Shown: positions 43,701 to 52,894 of the stretch, piece after piece | Layout of the letters: every line of letters starts with the position of its first letter | Numbering within the stretch: the stretch's first letter is position 1 | DNA from: an uncultured Prevotellaceae bacterium | Lineage (GTDB): Bacteria; Bacteroidota; Bacteroidia; Bacteroidales; Bacteroidaceae | Length of the DNA stretch: 64,000 nucleotides | Reading direction: 5' to 3' | Assembly: GCA_902767775.1 (NCBI GenBank) | Contig: CACXIP010000025.1 | Location: 1-64,000, forward strand | Notes under the pieces: model-generated | What the model was told of the DNA's origin: nothing | Seen by the model: only the letters and a program-made list of their open reading frames with translations | Databases searched by the model: none | Translations under genes and position numbers: made by a program

Positions 43701-44864
43701 ATGGACATTGAATTTGTAAGAAGCCGTTTCATCAAGCATTTTGATGGCGAGACTGGCAACATCTACCATTCACCTGGACGTATTAACCTTATTGGTGAGC
43801 ACACCGACTACAACGGTGGCTTCGTGTTCCCCGGAGCAGTAGACTGCGGCATCATGGCAGAAATGCGCCCCAATGGGACAGAGAGCACCATCCGCGCCTA
43901 TTCCATCGACCTGAAGGACCGTGTAGACTTTGACTTCCACGACGGTGAGGGTCCACGTGCCACATGGGCACGCTTCATCTATGGCATGGCACTCGAGATG
44001 GAGGCACTTGGCGTTCCCGTGAAGGGTTTCAACATTGCCTTCGCAGGTGATGTGCCCCTCGGAGCCGGCATGTCGTCCTCCGCTGCCATGGAGAGCTGCT
44101 TCGGCTGCGGTCTGAACGACCTCTTCGGCGAGAACAAAGTGTCGAAATGGGACATCGTCCTCGCAGGCCAAGCCACTGAGCATAAGTATATCGGCGTCAA
44201 CTGCGGCATCATGGACCAGTTTGCCAGCGTCTTCGGCAAGGCAGGCCACCTGATGCGCCTCGACTGCCGCTCCAGGGAGTTTGAATACTTCCCCTTCAAT
44301 CCCGTGGGCTACAAACTCGTGCTGCTCAACTCCTGCGTGAAGCACGAACTGGTAGGTTCACCCTACAACGACCGCCGCAACTCCTGCGAGAACGTAGTGA
44401 AGCACATCGCAGCACACCATCCGGAAGGCAAGTTTGAGACTCTCCGCGACTGCACCTGGGAGCAACTGGAGGAGGTCCGCGCCGAGGTAGGCGAAGAGGA
44501 CTACACCCGCGCCCACTTCGTGCTGGGTGAGAAAGACCGCGTGCTGGCTGTCTGCGACGCCCTCGTCGCCGGCGACTACGAGACCGTAGGCAAGAAGATG
44601 TATGAGACCCACGAAGGTCTGAGCAAGGAGTACGAGGTGAGCTGCGAGGAACTCGACTTCCTCAACGACATCGCCAAGGCCAACGGCGTGACCGGCAGCC
44701 GCATCATGGGCGGCGGATTCGGTGGTTGCACCATCAACCTGGTGAAAGACGAACTCTATGACGCCTTCATCGCCGACGCCAAGAAGAAGTACTTCGAGAA
44801 ATACGGCAAGGAGCCCAAGGTCATCGATGTGGTCATCGGTGATGGCTCACGCAAGATTTGCTAA
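43701..44864 (+). CDS. galK: Galactokinase
   Basis: A 387-residue GHMP kinase with the galactokinase signature GRINLIGEHTDYNGGFVFPG near residue 28, the ATP loop PLGAGMSSSAAMES near 115, and the C-terminal motif GSRIMGGGFGGCTINLV. It phosphorylates galactose at C1. galT and galE are not in the window. A perfect 17-bp terminator hairpin follows. Confidence 0.97.
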   Translation: MDIEFVRSRFIKHFDGETGNIYHSPGRINLIGEHTDYNGGFVFPGAVDCGIMAEMRPNGTESTIRAYSIDLKDRVDFDFHDGEGPRATWARFIYGMALEMEALGVPVKGFNIAFAGDVPLGAGMSSSAAMESCFGCGLNDLFGENKVSKWDIVLAGQATEHKYIGVNCGIMDQFASVFGKAGHLMRLDCRSREFEYFPFNPVGYKLVLLNSCVKHELVGSPYNDRRNSCENVVKHIAAHHPEGKFETLRDCTWEQLEEVRAEVGEEDYTRAHFVLGEKDRVLAVCDALVAGDYETVGKKMYETHEGLSKEYEVSCEELDFLNDIAKANGVTGSRIMGGGFGGCTINLVKDELYDAFIADAKKKYFEKYGKEPKVIDVVIGDGSRKIC

Positions 44865-44880
44865 TTCATTCCAACCCATA

Positions 44881-44929
44881 AAAATCGGCGGGAAAAACGC
44901 TCAAAAAGGCGATTTTTCCCGCCGATTTT
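44881..44929. terminator. Strong terminator hairpin after galK
   Basis: AAAATCGGCGGGAAAAA pairs perfectly over 17 bases with 44913-44929, loop of 15, T-tract included in the arm. It separates the galactose from the arabinose genes. Confidence 0.9.
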
Positions 44930-44962
44930 ATATAATAGTGTAAAAAATACACTTTTTTATAA

Positions 44963-44978
44963 AATATCATGTCATATT
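44963..44978. promoter_or_regulatory. Candidate operator dyad upstream of the arabinose cluster
   Basis: AATATCATGTCATATT is an imperfect palindrome (two mismatched pairs) ending one base before the -33 element of the next promoter. Its position suits an AraR site, but I cannot compare it with known AraR operators. Confidence 0.35.
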
Positions 44979-44979
44979 A

Positions 44980-45011
44980 TTTGGAAGTTTCAACAAATAA
45001 TTGTATCTTTA
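44980..45011 (+). promoter_or_regulatory. Promoter of the arabinose cluster
   Basis: TTTG (44980-44983), 20 bp, TATCTTTA (45004-45011, one mismatch in the last base). The leader is about 33 bases. Confidence 0.65.
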
Positions 45012-45049
45012 CACCCAAAATCGTATCAACTACAATCAACAATTCAATT

Positions 45050-46228
45050 ATGAAAAACTTCAAAGGTTTTATTTTAGGAACTGGCGTGGCCATTGCCATG
45101 CTTTCCGCCTGCACGACAGGCAATGAGGCAGCCCTCACCAAGTCGAATCTTGACCCGGCTCGTTTTGACACCATCATCAACGAGAAACCGGTGAAACTCT
45201 ATGTGCTGACCAACGAGAACGGTATGGAAGCCTGCATCACCAACTACGGTGCCCGCGTCGTGTCGCTGATGGTGCCTGACAAGGACGGCAACCTCACCGA
45301 CGTCGTGTTGGGCTATGACAACATCGCTCAGTATGCCGACACACTGAACAGTCCCAGCGACTACGGTTCATCTGTGGGCCGTTATGCCAACCGCATCAAC
45401 GATGGCAAAATCACCATCAACGACACCGTTTATCAGCTGCGCCAGAACGACACCGGCAACGGAGCCAAGCACAGCCTCCACGGCGGCGGCAACACAGGTT
45501 GGATGAACCAGGTTTACGATGCCGAGCAGGTGGATGCCTCCACCTTGAAGCTCACCATCGTTGCTCCCGACGGAGAGAACGGCTTCCCCGGAACCGTGAC
45601 TGCCACGACCACCTACAAACTGACTGCCGACAACACGCTCGACATCACCTTTGAGGCTACCACTGACAAGGAGACCATCATCAACATGACCAACCACAAC
45701 TACTACAACCTCAACGGTGACTTCTCGAAGGAAGGCATGGACATGGTGCTCTACATCAATGCAGACAACTTCACCCCGTCAGATGCCACTTACATGACCA
45801 CCGGCAAGATTGAGTCCGTAGAGGGCACACCCATGGACTTCCGTGAGCCCAGCGAAATCGCCGCCAAGATGGACACCTCCTACGTCTATGTCAAGAATGC
45901 CACAGGCTTCGACCACAACTGGTGCTTGAACACTTTCAAGGACGGCAAGGGTGACGACAACATCGTCTGCGCATCCCTCTACTCCCCCAAGACCGGCATC
46001 TTCATGGAGATGTTCACCAACGAGCCCGGTGTGCAGGTTTACACCGGTAATTTCCAGGGCAACGGCGTTCCCGGCAAGTTCGGTGTCCTCTATCCCAAGC
46101 ACGTGAGTGTCTGCCTCGAGAGCCAGAAGTATCCCGACTCCCCCAACAAGAAGGACTGGGTGCAGCCCACACTGAAGCCAGGAGAGAAATACTACAGCCA
46201 CGCTGCTTACAAGTTCTCCGTGAAATGA
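45050..46228 (+). CDS. Lipoprotein aldose 1-epimerase (arabinose mutarotase type)
   Basis: Start at 45050 (MKNFKGFILGTGVAIAMLSA), giving a lipoprotein signal with lipobox LSAC (Cys near residue 20). The 392-residue product has the GalM fold with His in HSLHGGGNTGWMNQVYD, His in NMTNHNYYNLNG and Glu in VSVCLESQKYPDSPN. Because it is exported, it would equilibrate sugar anomers in the periplasm before uptake by the symporter gene 32 bases downstream. In Bacteroides arabinose clusters a similar epimerase sits at the same place. Confidence 0.9.
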   Translation: MKNFKGFILGTGVAIAMLSACTTGNEAALTKSNLDPARFDTIINEKPVKLYVLTNENGMEACITNYGARVVSLMVPDKDGNLTDVVLGYDNIAQYADTLNSPSDYGSSVGRYANRINDGKITINDTVYQLRQNDTGNGAKHSLHGGGNTGWMNQVYDAEQVDASTLKLTIVAPDGENGFPGTVTATTTYKLTADNTLDITFEATTDKETIINMTNHNYYNLNGDFSKEGMDMVLYINADNFTPSDATYMTTGKIESVEGTPMDFREPSEIAAKMDTSYVYVKNATGFDHNWCLNTFKDGKGDDNIVCASLYSPKTGIFMEMFTNEPGVQVYTGNFQGNGVPGKFGVLYPKHVSVCLESQKYPDSPNKKDWVQPTLKPGEKYYSHAAYKFSVK

Positions 46229-46260
46229 CATCAACAACAACTTAAAACAATACAGACATC

Positions 46261-48024
46261 ATGAATTGGAACACTAAAGAATTTATCTGGATTGACTGGC
46301 TGGTAATGGCCATTGGTGTCATTGGCGTAGTATGGTTGGTCTATCATGCCATCAAGAAAGACAAGGAGAAGATGAAGGGCGCCGACTCTCAGGACTATCT
46401 GTTCGGCAAGGGTGAGCCCTGGTATGTGATTGGTATGGCCATTTTCGCCGCCAACATTGGTTCGGAGCACCTCGTAGGTCTCGCCGGAACAGGCGCCAAG
46501 GACGGTGTGGGCATGGCTCACTGGGAGATGCAGGGCTGGATGATTCTCATCCTCGGCTGGCTCTTCGTACCGTTCTATCAGTTGCTCAACAACAAGATGG
46601 GCAAGATTATCACCATGCCCGACTTCCTCAAGTTCCGCTACACCCCGCGCACAGGTTCTTGGCTGAGCATCATCACCCTTGTAGCCTATATCCTGACCAA
46701 GGTCAGTGTGACCGCGTTCACTGGTGGTATTTTCTTCAAGTATTTGCTTGGACTGCCCTTCTGGTGGGGTGCTTTGGGTCTGATTGTCATTACTGCTGTC
46801 TTCACCGTCATCGGCGGTATGAAGGGTGTGATGACGATGTCCACCATCCAGACTCCTATTCTTGTCATCGGTTCGTTCCTCGTGCTGTTCCTCGGCCTCA
46901 ACACACTGGGCCACGGAAGCATCACTGAGGGTTGGAGCACCATGATGGACTACTGCCGCAGTCTGCACGACGGTTACGGCACCACCCACATGTTCCACTG
47001 GTCTGACATCAATGCCTCTGGCAAGCCCGACCCCCTATATCATGAGTATCCCGGTTTCGTGGTGTTCATAGGAGCATCAATCATCGGTTTCTGGTACTGG
47101 TGCACCGACCAGCATATCGTGCAACGTGTGCTCGGCCAGACGAAGAATGAGGACAACAGCGTGGTGATGAAGCGCGCCCGCCGCGGTTCCATCTGCGCCG
47201 GCTACTTCAAGCTGCTGCCAGTCTTCATGTTCCTTATCCCCGGCATGGTTGCCATCGCCCTCTCCAACGATCCCTCCAGCGGAATCACCATGGATATCAA
47301 TAACCACGACCAAACCGACGGTGCTTTCGCCATGATGGTGAAGAACATCCTTCCTGCCGGTGTGAAGGGCTTCGTGACCATTGGTTTCATCTGTGCCCTC
47401 GTCACCTCTCTCGCTGCATTCTTCAACAGCTGCGCAACCCTCTTCACTGAGGACTTCTACAAGCCGATGAAGAAAGGCAAGAGCGAGGAGCACTATGTGC
47501 TCGTCGGCCGTATCGCTACCGTCGTGGTGGTGGTGCTTGGTCTGCTCTGGCTGCCCGTTATGATGGGCATGGGCAATCTCTACAGCTATCTGCAAGGTAT
47601 CCAGTCGCTGCTGGCACCTGCCATGGTGGCTGTGTTCACCCTCGGTATCTTCTCCAAGAAGATTACTCCGAAGGCAGGCGAATGGGGTCTCATCGGCGGT
47701 TTTGTCATCGGTATGCTCCGTCTGCTGACCAATATCTTCACCGAGACTGGCAGCAAGGCAATGACAGGTGCTTTCTGGGAGAACACCGCATGGTTCTGGC
47801 AGACTAACTGGCTCGTCTTCGAGTGCTGGCTGCTGGTGTTCATCGTCCTCCTTATGATTGTGGTGTCGTTCTTCACTCCCGCCCCGTCAAAGGAGCAGGT
47901 GGAAGCCATCACCTTCACTTCTGACTATCGCCGCCAGATTCGCGAGAGCTGGAACGTATGGGACGTCGTAGCCACCATTGGTGTGATTTGCCTCTGCGGT
48001 TGCTTCTACGCTTATTTCTGGTAA
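46261..48024 (+). CDS. Sodium/sugar symporter (SSS family), probably L-arabinose
   Basis: A 587-residue membrane protein with about 14 helices of the sodium:solute symporter (SGLT-like) fold. Visible family elements are GMAIFAANIGSEHLVGLAGT (first unwound helix), ITMPDFLKFRY, and WYWCTDQHIVQRVLGQTKNE. Position between an exported epimerase and araR/araDAB makes L-arabinose the likely substrate. A terminator hairpin follows. Confidence 0.9.
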   Translation: MNWNTKEFIWIDWLVMAIGVIGVVWLVYHAIKKDKEKMKGADSQDYLFGKGEPWYVIGMAIFAANIGSEHLVGLAGTGAKDGVGMAHWEMQGWMILILGWLFVPFYQLLNNKMGKIITMPDFLKFRYTPRTGSWLSIITLVAYILTKVSVTAFTGGIFFKYLLGLPFWWGALGLIVITAVFTVIGGMKGVMTMSTIQTPILVIGSFLVLFLGLNTLGHGSITEGWSTMMDYCRSLHDGYGTTHMFHWSDINASGKPDPLYHEYPGFVVFIGASIIGFWYWCTDQHIVQRVLGQTKNEDNSVVMKRARRGSICAGYFKLLPVFMFLIPGMVAIALSNDPSSGITMDINNHDQTDGAFAMMVKNILPAGVKGFVTIGFICALVTSLAAFFNSCATLFTEDFYKPMKKGKSEEHYVLVGRIATVVVVVLGLLWLPVMMGMGNLYSYLQGIQSLLAPAMVAVFTLGIFSKKITPKAGEWGLIGGFVIGMLRLLTNIFTETGSKAMTGAFWENTAWFWQTNWLVFECWLLVFIVLLMIVVSFFTPAPSKEQVEAITFTSDYRRQIRESWNVWDVVATIGVICLCGCFYAYFW

Positions 48025-48031
48025 ACCTACA

Positions 48032-48057
48032 GCGGAGGGAACGTGTGTTCCCTCCGC
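48032..48057 (+). terminator. Terminator hairpin after the symporter gene
   Basis: GCGGAGGGAAC (48032-48042) pairs perfectly over 11 bases with 48047-48057 across a GTGT loop; a moderately T-rich ACTTTGCATTTTA follows. Confidence 0.75.
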
Positions 48058-48077
48058 ACTTTGCATTTTATAAAAGA

Positions 48078-48095
48078 TTACTGATTATTTAGTAA
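48078..48095. promoter_or_regulatory. Candidate dyad upstream of araR
   Basis: TTACT and AGTAA separated by 8 bases, 13 bases before the araR start. A weak candidate for an autoregulatory site. Confidence 0.3.
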
Positions 48096-48107
48096 GAAAA
48101 ACAGATT

Positions 48108-48785
48108 ATGACTGGATTTTATGGTGAGCACTCCAAAGTATTCGTTTCCGTGGACTGCATCGTCTTCGGTTTCGACCACAACAAACTGAAGTTGCTCATC
48201 GGCAGGCGTCAGATGGACCCCGGACGTGGCGAGTGGTCGCTCTACGGTGGTTTTGTGCGCGAGGATGAGAGTCTGAGCGAGGCAGCCAACCGAGTTTTGT
48301 TCACCCTCACGGGTCTTGAGCACATCTACATGAAACAGGTTGGTGCCTTTGGTGCCATCGACCGTGACCCGGGAGAGCGCGTCATCACAGTGGCCTACTG
48401 CGCACTCATCAATGTCAACGACTATGACGACCAACTTCGTCAGGAGCATGGAGTGGAATGGGTCAACCTTGACGAACTGCCCCGCCTCTACTCCGACCAC
48501 AACGAAATGGTGCTGAAGGCAGTTACGCTCCTGCGCCGCCGCATCGGAACCGAACCGCTGAGCTTCAACCTGCTTCCCGAACTGTTCACCCTCACCCAAC
48601 TGCAACATGTCTATGAGGCCATCCTCGGCGAGACGATTGACAAGCGCAACTTCCGCAAGCGCGTCAAGGGACTGGAGTTCATCGAGAAGACCGAGCACAT
48701 CGACAAGCTCACCTCCAAGCGTGGCGCCTATCTCTACCGCTTCAACAAAAAGATGTTTGCCCAAGAGACAGCGTTCAAACTCTGA
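48108..48785 (+). CDS. araR: AraR-type Nudix-fold transcriptional regulator of arabinose use
   Basis: A 225-residue protein with a Nudix fold (residues 10-140) and a C-terminal winged helix (LQHVYEAILGETIDKRNFRK, RVKGLEFIEKT). The Nudix box is degenerate: GGFVREDESLSEAANRVLFT then LTGL lacks the metal-binding glutamates after the Arg, so it should bind but not hydrolyse a ligand. This is the layout of AraR of Bacteroides, an arabinose-responsive repressor, and the gene lies within the araDAB cluster. Also possible: another NrtR-like regulator with a different sugar ligand. Confidence 0.9.
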   Translation: MTGFYGEHSKVFVSVDCIVFGFDHNKLKLLIGRRQMDPGRGEWSLYGGFVREDESLSEAANRVLFTLTGLEHIYMKQVGAFGAIDRDPGERVITVAYCALINVNDYDDQLRQEHGVEWVNLDELPRLYSDHNEMVLKAVTLLRRRIGTEPLSFNLLPELFTLTQLQHVYEAILGETIDKRNFRKRVKGLEFIEKTEHIDKLTSKRGAYLYRFNKKMFAQETAFKL

Positions 48786-48862
48786 CAACAACTCATCCAG
48801 TCATCCAAGTAGGACATGAATGACTTGTCTGTCCAAACAACAACCAAAAATCTAAATACATT

Positions 48863-49561
48863 ATGTTAGAAGAATTAAAAGAAAAAGTATTTCGTGCCAA
48901 CCTTGATCTGGTGAAACACAATCTGGTGATTTTCACATGGGGCAATGTATCGGGTATCGACCGCGAGAAAGGCCTTGTAGTCATCAAACCCTCTGGAGTG
49001 GATTACGATGTGATGAAAGCCTCCGACATGGTGGTCGTCGACTTGGAGACCGGCGCCGTGGTGGAAGGCGACCTCAATCCCTCCTCCGACACCCCGACCC
49101 ACTTGGTGCTCTACCGTGCCTTCCCCAAAATCGGCGGCATCGTACACACCCATTCCACCTATGCCACCGCTTGGGCACAGGCCGGCAAGGACATCCCCAA
49201 CATCGGCACCACCCATGCCGACTATTTCCACGATGAGATTCCCTGCACAGGCGACATGGTGGAGAGTCAGATGGCAGAGTATGAGAAAGAGACCGGCGTA
49301 GTGATTGTCGACCGCATCCGCAGCGGCAACATCAACCCCGTGCATACCCCCGGCGTGCTGGTGAAGAACCACGGACCGTTCTCCTGGGGCAAGAATCCCG
49401 ACAACGCTGTATACAACGCTGTCGTCATGGAGCAGGTCGCCAAGATGGCATTCGTGTCCTTCTGCGTCAACCCAGAGACGACGATGAATCCCCTCCTCGT
49501 GGAGAAACACTTCAGCCGCAAGCATGGCCCCAACGCCTACTACGGCCAGAAAAAGCATTAA
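48863..49561 (+). CDS. araD: L-ribulose-5-phosphate 4-epimerase
   Basis: A 232-residue class II aldolase-fold enzyme with the zinc site: [20 protein letters not shown] (His95/His97 region) and [12 protein letters not shown] (third His). The N-terminal [20 protein letters not shown] binds phosphate. It converts L-ribulose-5-phosphate to D-xylulose-5-phosphate. Length matches the family (231 in E. coli). Confidence 0.96.
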   Translation: MLEELKEKVFRANLDLVKHNLVIFTWGNVSGIDREKGLVVIKPSGVDYDVMKASDMVVVDLETGAVVEGDLNPSSDTPTHLVLYRAFPKIGGIVHTHSTYATAWAQAGKDIPNIGTTHADYFHDEIPCTGDMVESQMAEYEKETGVVIVDRIRSGNINPVHTPGVLVKNHGPFSWGKNPDNAVYNAVVMEQVAKMAFVSFCVNPETTMNPLLVEKHFSRKHGPNAYYGQKKH

Positions 49562-49566
49562 TATTA

Positions 49567-49581
49567 TCTAGATATTCTAGA
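49567..49581. promoter_or_regulatory. TCTAGA dyad between araD and araA
   Basis: Two TCTAGA blocks separated by TAT, six bases after the araD stop. It may be an operator or a processing hairpin; the stem is too short and has no T-run, so it is not a terminator. Confidence 0.35.
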
Positions 49582-49631
49582 AAATCAAACAATAACTATC
49601 ATCTATCAACAACTATAAAAAAACAATCATT

Positions 49632-51170
49632 ATGAAAGCATTCGAGAATTATGAGATTTGGTGGGTAACTGGTGCACAACTTCTTTACGGAGGCGACGCA
49701 GTGGTACAAGTAGACGGACATTCCAAGGAGATGGTCGAGGGCCTGAACGCCAGCGGCAATATCCCCGTGAAGGTGGTCTACAAAGGCACCGCCAACAGTT
49801 CTAAAGAAGTGGAGGACGTGATGAAGGCTGCCAACAACGACGAGAAGTGCATCGGCATCATCACCTGGATGCACACCTTCTCCCCCGCCAAGATGTGGAT
49901 TAAGGGTTTGCAGGCACTGCAGAAGCCCCTTCTCCATTTCCACACCCAATACAATGCCGAGATTCCTTGGGAGTCGATTGACATGGACTTCATGAACCTG
50001 AACCAGAGTGCTCACGGTGACATCGAGTTCGGTCACATCTGCACCCGTATGCGCGTTCCCCGCAAGGTGGTTTGCGGCTACTGGAAGAGCGAGGATGCAC
50101 AGAAGAAGATTGCCGTTTGGGCCCGCGTGGCTGCCGGTGTCGCTGATGCCAAGAACGTGCGCTGCCTGATGTTCGGTATGAACATGAACAATGTTGCCGT
50201 TACCGATGGCGACCGCGTGGAGTTTGAGCAGCGTCTGGGCTACCATGTTGACTACTATCCCGTCTCCTCTCTGATGGAGTACTTCAAGAAAGTGACCGAC
50301 GCAGAGGCCGACGCACTCGTCGAGGAGTACAAGAAGCTCTACACCATCAAGATTGACGAGAGCGGTGAGGAAGTATATTGGGAGAAAGTGAAGAGCGCCG
50401 CCAAGGCAGAGATTGCACTCCGCCGCGTGCTGAAGGACGAGGGTGCCACTGCTTTCACCACCAACTTCGACGACCTCGGCGATGCCGACATCGACGACCC
50501 CAACTTCGTTGGTTTCGACCAGATTCCGGGTCTTGCCTCCCAGCGTCTGATGGAAGAGGGCTACGGCTTCGGTGCTGAGGGCGACTGGAAGACCGCCTGC
50601 CTCTATCGCACATTGTGGATTATCCAGCAGGGTATGCCCACTGGTTGCTCCTTCCTCGAGGACTACACGCTCAACTTCGCCGGCGACCGCAGCTCATGTC
50701 TGCAGAGCCATATGCTTGAGGTTTGTCCGCTCATCGCCTCCGACAAGCCCAAACTCGAGGTTCACTTCCTCGGCATCGGTATCCGCAAGCAGCAGACAGC
50801 CCGCTTGGTGTTCACCTCAAAGGTAGGCCGTGGCATCAAGGCTACTGTTGTTGACCTTGGCAACCGCTTCCGTCTCATTTCTCAGGAGGTGGAGTGCATT
50901 GAGCCGAAACCCATGCCCAAACTTCCTGTTGCCTCTGCTCTCTGGGTTCCCCAGCCCACATTCGAGATTGGCGCAGGTGCATGGATTCTCGCCGGTGGTA
51001 CCCACCACAGTGCATTCTCATACGACATCACCGAGGAATACTGGGAGGACTTCGCTGAGATGCTCGGCATCGAGTATGTCCGCATCAACAAGGACACCAA
51101 GACCAGCGAGTTCAAGCACGAGCTCCAGATGAATGAGGTGTATTACATGCTTAACAAAGCGCTTAAATAA
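49632..51170 (+). CDS. araA: L-arabinose isomerase
   Basis: A 512-residue AraA with the family opening ENYEIWWVTGAQLLYGGDAV and the manganese/catalytic residues in FLEDYTLNF (Glu), YGFGAEGDWKTACL (Glu), CLQSHMLEVCP (His) and LAGGTHHSAFSYD (His). It converts L-arabinose to L-ribulose. It precedes the kinase gene after a heptamer-array spacer. Confidence 0.97.
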   Translation: MKAFENYEIWWVTGAQLLYGGDAVVQVDGHSKEMVEGLNASGNIPVKVVYKGTANSSKEVEDVMKAANNDEKCIGIITWMHTFSPAKMWIKGLQALQKPLLHFHTQYNAEIPWESIDMDFMNLNQSAHGDIEFGHICTRMRVPRKVVCGYWKSEDAQKKIAVWARVAAGVADAKNVRCLMFGMNMNNVAVTDGDRVEFEQRLGYHVDYYPVSSLMEYFKKVTDAEADALVEEYKKLYTIKIDESGEEVYWEKVKSAAKAEIALRRVLKDEGATAFTTNFDDLGDADIDDPNFVGFDQIPGLASQRLMEEGYGFGAEGDWKTACLYRTLWIIQQGMPTGCSFLEDYTLNFAGDRSSCLQSHMLEVCPLIASDKPKLEVHFLGIGIRKQQTARLVFTSKVGRGIKATVVDLGNRFRLISQEVECIEPKPMPKLPVASALWVPQPTFEIGAGAWILAGGTHHSAFSYDITEEYWEDFAEMLGIEYVRINKDTKTSEFKHELQMNEVYYMLNKALK

Positions 51171-51175
51171 AAATT

Positions 51176-51267
51176 ATTGAAAATTGAAGATTGAAAATTG
51201 AGATTTGGGATTGAATTGGCAAAAACCTATGCCAAAGAAAAAGAATCTTCAATTTTCAATCTTCAAT
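51176..51267 (+). repeat. Inverted heptamer arrays (ATTGAAA / TCTTCAA) between araA and the kinase gene
   Basis: ATTGAAA, ATTGAAG, ATTGAAA, ATTGAGA, TTTGGGA, TTGAATT run from 51176 to 51217, and TCTTCAA, TTTTCAA, TCTTCAA from 51246 to 51266. The arms can pair over about 20 bases. The next gene starts at 51282. Confidence 0.85.
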
Positions 51268-51281
51268 AAAAAAATAAGTTT

Positions 51282-52874
51282 ATGACTGCAAAACAAACCA
51301 TAGAATCCGGAAAAGCCATCCTCGGCATTGAGTTTGGCTCCACCCGCATCAAGGCCGTCCTCATCGACGAGGACAACAACCCGATAGCACAGGGCAGCCA
51401 TGAATGGGAAAACCAGTTGGTCGACGGCCTCTGGACCTACAGCATTGAGGCCATCTGGTATGGTCTGCAAGACTGCTATGCCGACCTTCGCAACAATGTA
51501 CGCAAGGAATACGACACAGAAATCGAGGTTCTCGCCTCCATCGGTATCAGTGCCATGATGCACGGCTACATGCCTTTCGATGAGAAAGACCAGATACTCG
51601 TTCCCTTCCGCACCTGGCGCAACACCAACACCGGGAAGGCAGCCGCCGAACTTTCGGAACTGTTCAACTACAACATCCCGCTTCGTTGGAGTATCTCACA
51701 CATCTACCAGGCCATCCTCGACAACGAGGAGCATGTGGCAGACATCAAGTTCCTCACCACCCTGGCAGGTTATATCCACTGGCAGCTCACCGGTGAGAAG
51801 GTGTTGGGCATCGGCGATGCCTCCGGCATGATTCCCATCGACCCCGCCACGAAACAGTACTCCGCTGAGATGGTGAAGAAGTTTGACGACCTCGTAGCAC
51901 CCCGTGGCTTCGGCTGGCGTCTGTTCGACATCCTCCCCAAGGTGCTGTTGGCAGGCGAGAAAGCAGGTTTCCTGACCGAGAAAGGAGCCAAGTTGCTCGA
52001 TGTGTCCGGCAAGCTGAAACCCGGCATTCCACTCTGTCCTCCCGAGGGCGACGCAGGCACCGGCATGGTAGCCACCAACGCCGTGAAGCAGCGCACCGGC
52101 AATGTTTCTGCCGGCACCTCCTCTTTCTCCATGATTGTGTTGGAGAAAGACCTGTCGAAACCCTACGAGATGATTGACATGGTGACCACACCCGACGGCA
52201 GCCTCGTTGCCATGGTTCACTGCAACAACTGCACCTCTGACCTCAACGCATGGGTCAACCTGTTCAAGGAATACCAGCAACTGCTCGGCATTCCCGTGGA
52301 CATGAACGAGGTATATGGCAAGCTTTACAACAACGCCCTCAACGGTGATGCCGACTGTGGCGGACTTATTTCATACAACTACATCTCAGGTGAGCCTGTC
52401 ACCGGTCTTGCCGAGGGTCGTCCGCTCTTCGTGCGCGGTGCCAACGACAAGTTCAACCTCGCCAACTTCATGCGTGCTCATCTCTACGCATCTGTTGGTG
52501 TGCTGAAAATCGGCAACGACATCCTCTTCAACGAGGAGCAGGTGAAGGTAGACCGCATCACTGGCCACGGAGGTTTGTTCAAGACCAAGGGTGTGGGTCA
52601 GCGCATCCTCGCTGCCGCCATCAACTCGCCCATCTCCGTCATGGAGACCGCTGGTGAGGGTGGCGCATGGGGTATCGCCCTGCTCGCCTCCTATCTGGTG
52701 AACAACCCCGACAAGCTCGTGCTCGCCGACTACCTCGACCAGGTGGTATTCGCCGGTAACGCCGGTGTCGAGATTGCTCCGACACCTGAGGATGTGGAAG
52801 GCTTCAACCGCTATATTGTCAACTACAAGGCAGGTCTTCCCATCGAGGAGGCAGCCGTCAAGTGCAAAAAATAA
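51282..52874 (+). CDS. araB: FGGY carbohydrate kinase, probable L-ribulokinase
   Basis: A 530-residue FGGY-family kinase with the N-terminal phosphate loop [19 protein letters not shown], the substrate segment [13 protein letters not shown], the second phosphate loop [11 protein letters not shown] and the C-terminal [36 protein letters not shown] region. Placement between araA and the arabinofuranosidase argues for L-ribulokinase; a xylulokinase cannot be excluded by sequence alone. Cytoplasmic. Confidence 0.85.
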   Translation: MTAKQTIESGKAILGIEFGSTRIKAVLIDEDNNPIAQGSHEWENQLVDGLWTYSIEAIWYGLQDCYADLRNNVRKEYDTEIEVLASIGISAMMHGYMPFDEKDQILVPFRTWRNTNTGKAAAELSELFNYNIPLRWSISHIYQAILDNEEHVADIKFLTTLAGYIHWQLTGEKVLGIGDASGMIPIDPATKQYSAEMVKKFDDLVAPRGFGWRLFDILPKVLLAGEKAGFLTEKGAKLLDVSGKLKPGIPLCPPEGDAGTGMVATNAVKQRTGNVSAGTSSFSMIVLEKDLSKPYEMIDMVTTPDGSLVAMVHCNNCTSDLNAWVNLFKEYQQLLGIPVDMNEVYGKLYNNALNGDADCGGLISYNYISGEPVTGLAEGRPLFVRGANDKFNLANFMRAHLYASVGVLKIGNDILFNEEQVKVDRITGHGGLFKTKGVGQRILAAAINSPISVMETAGEGGAWGIALLASYLVNNPDKLVLADYLDQVVFAGNAGVEIAPTPEDVEGFNRYIVNYKAGLPIEEAAVKCKK

Positions 52875-52894
52875 CGATTGGAACAACAACCAAC

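Noticed and set aside
48790..48830. Operator dyad between araR and araD
   Set aside because: AGTCAT/ATGACT blocks are short and widely spaced; no support beyond chance.
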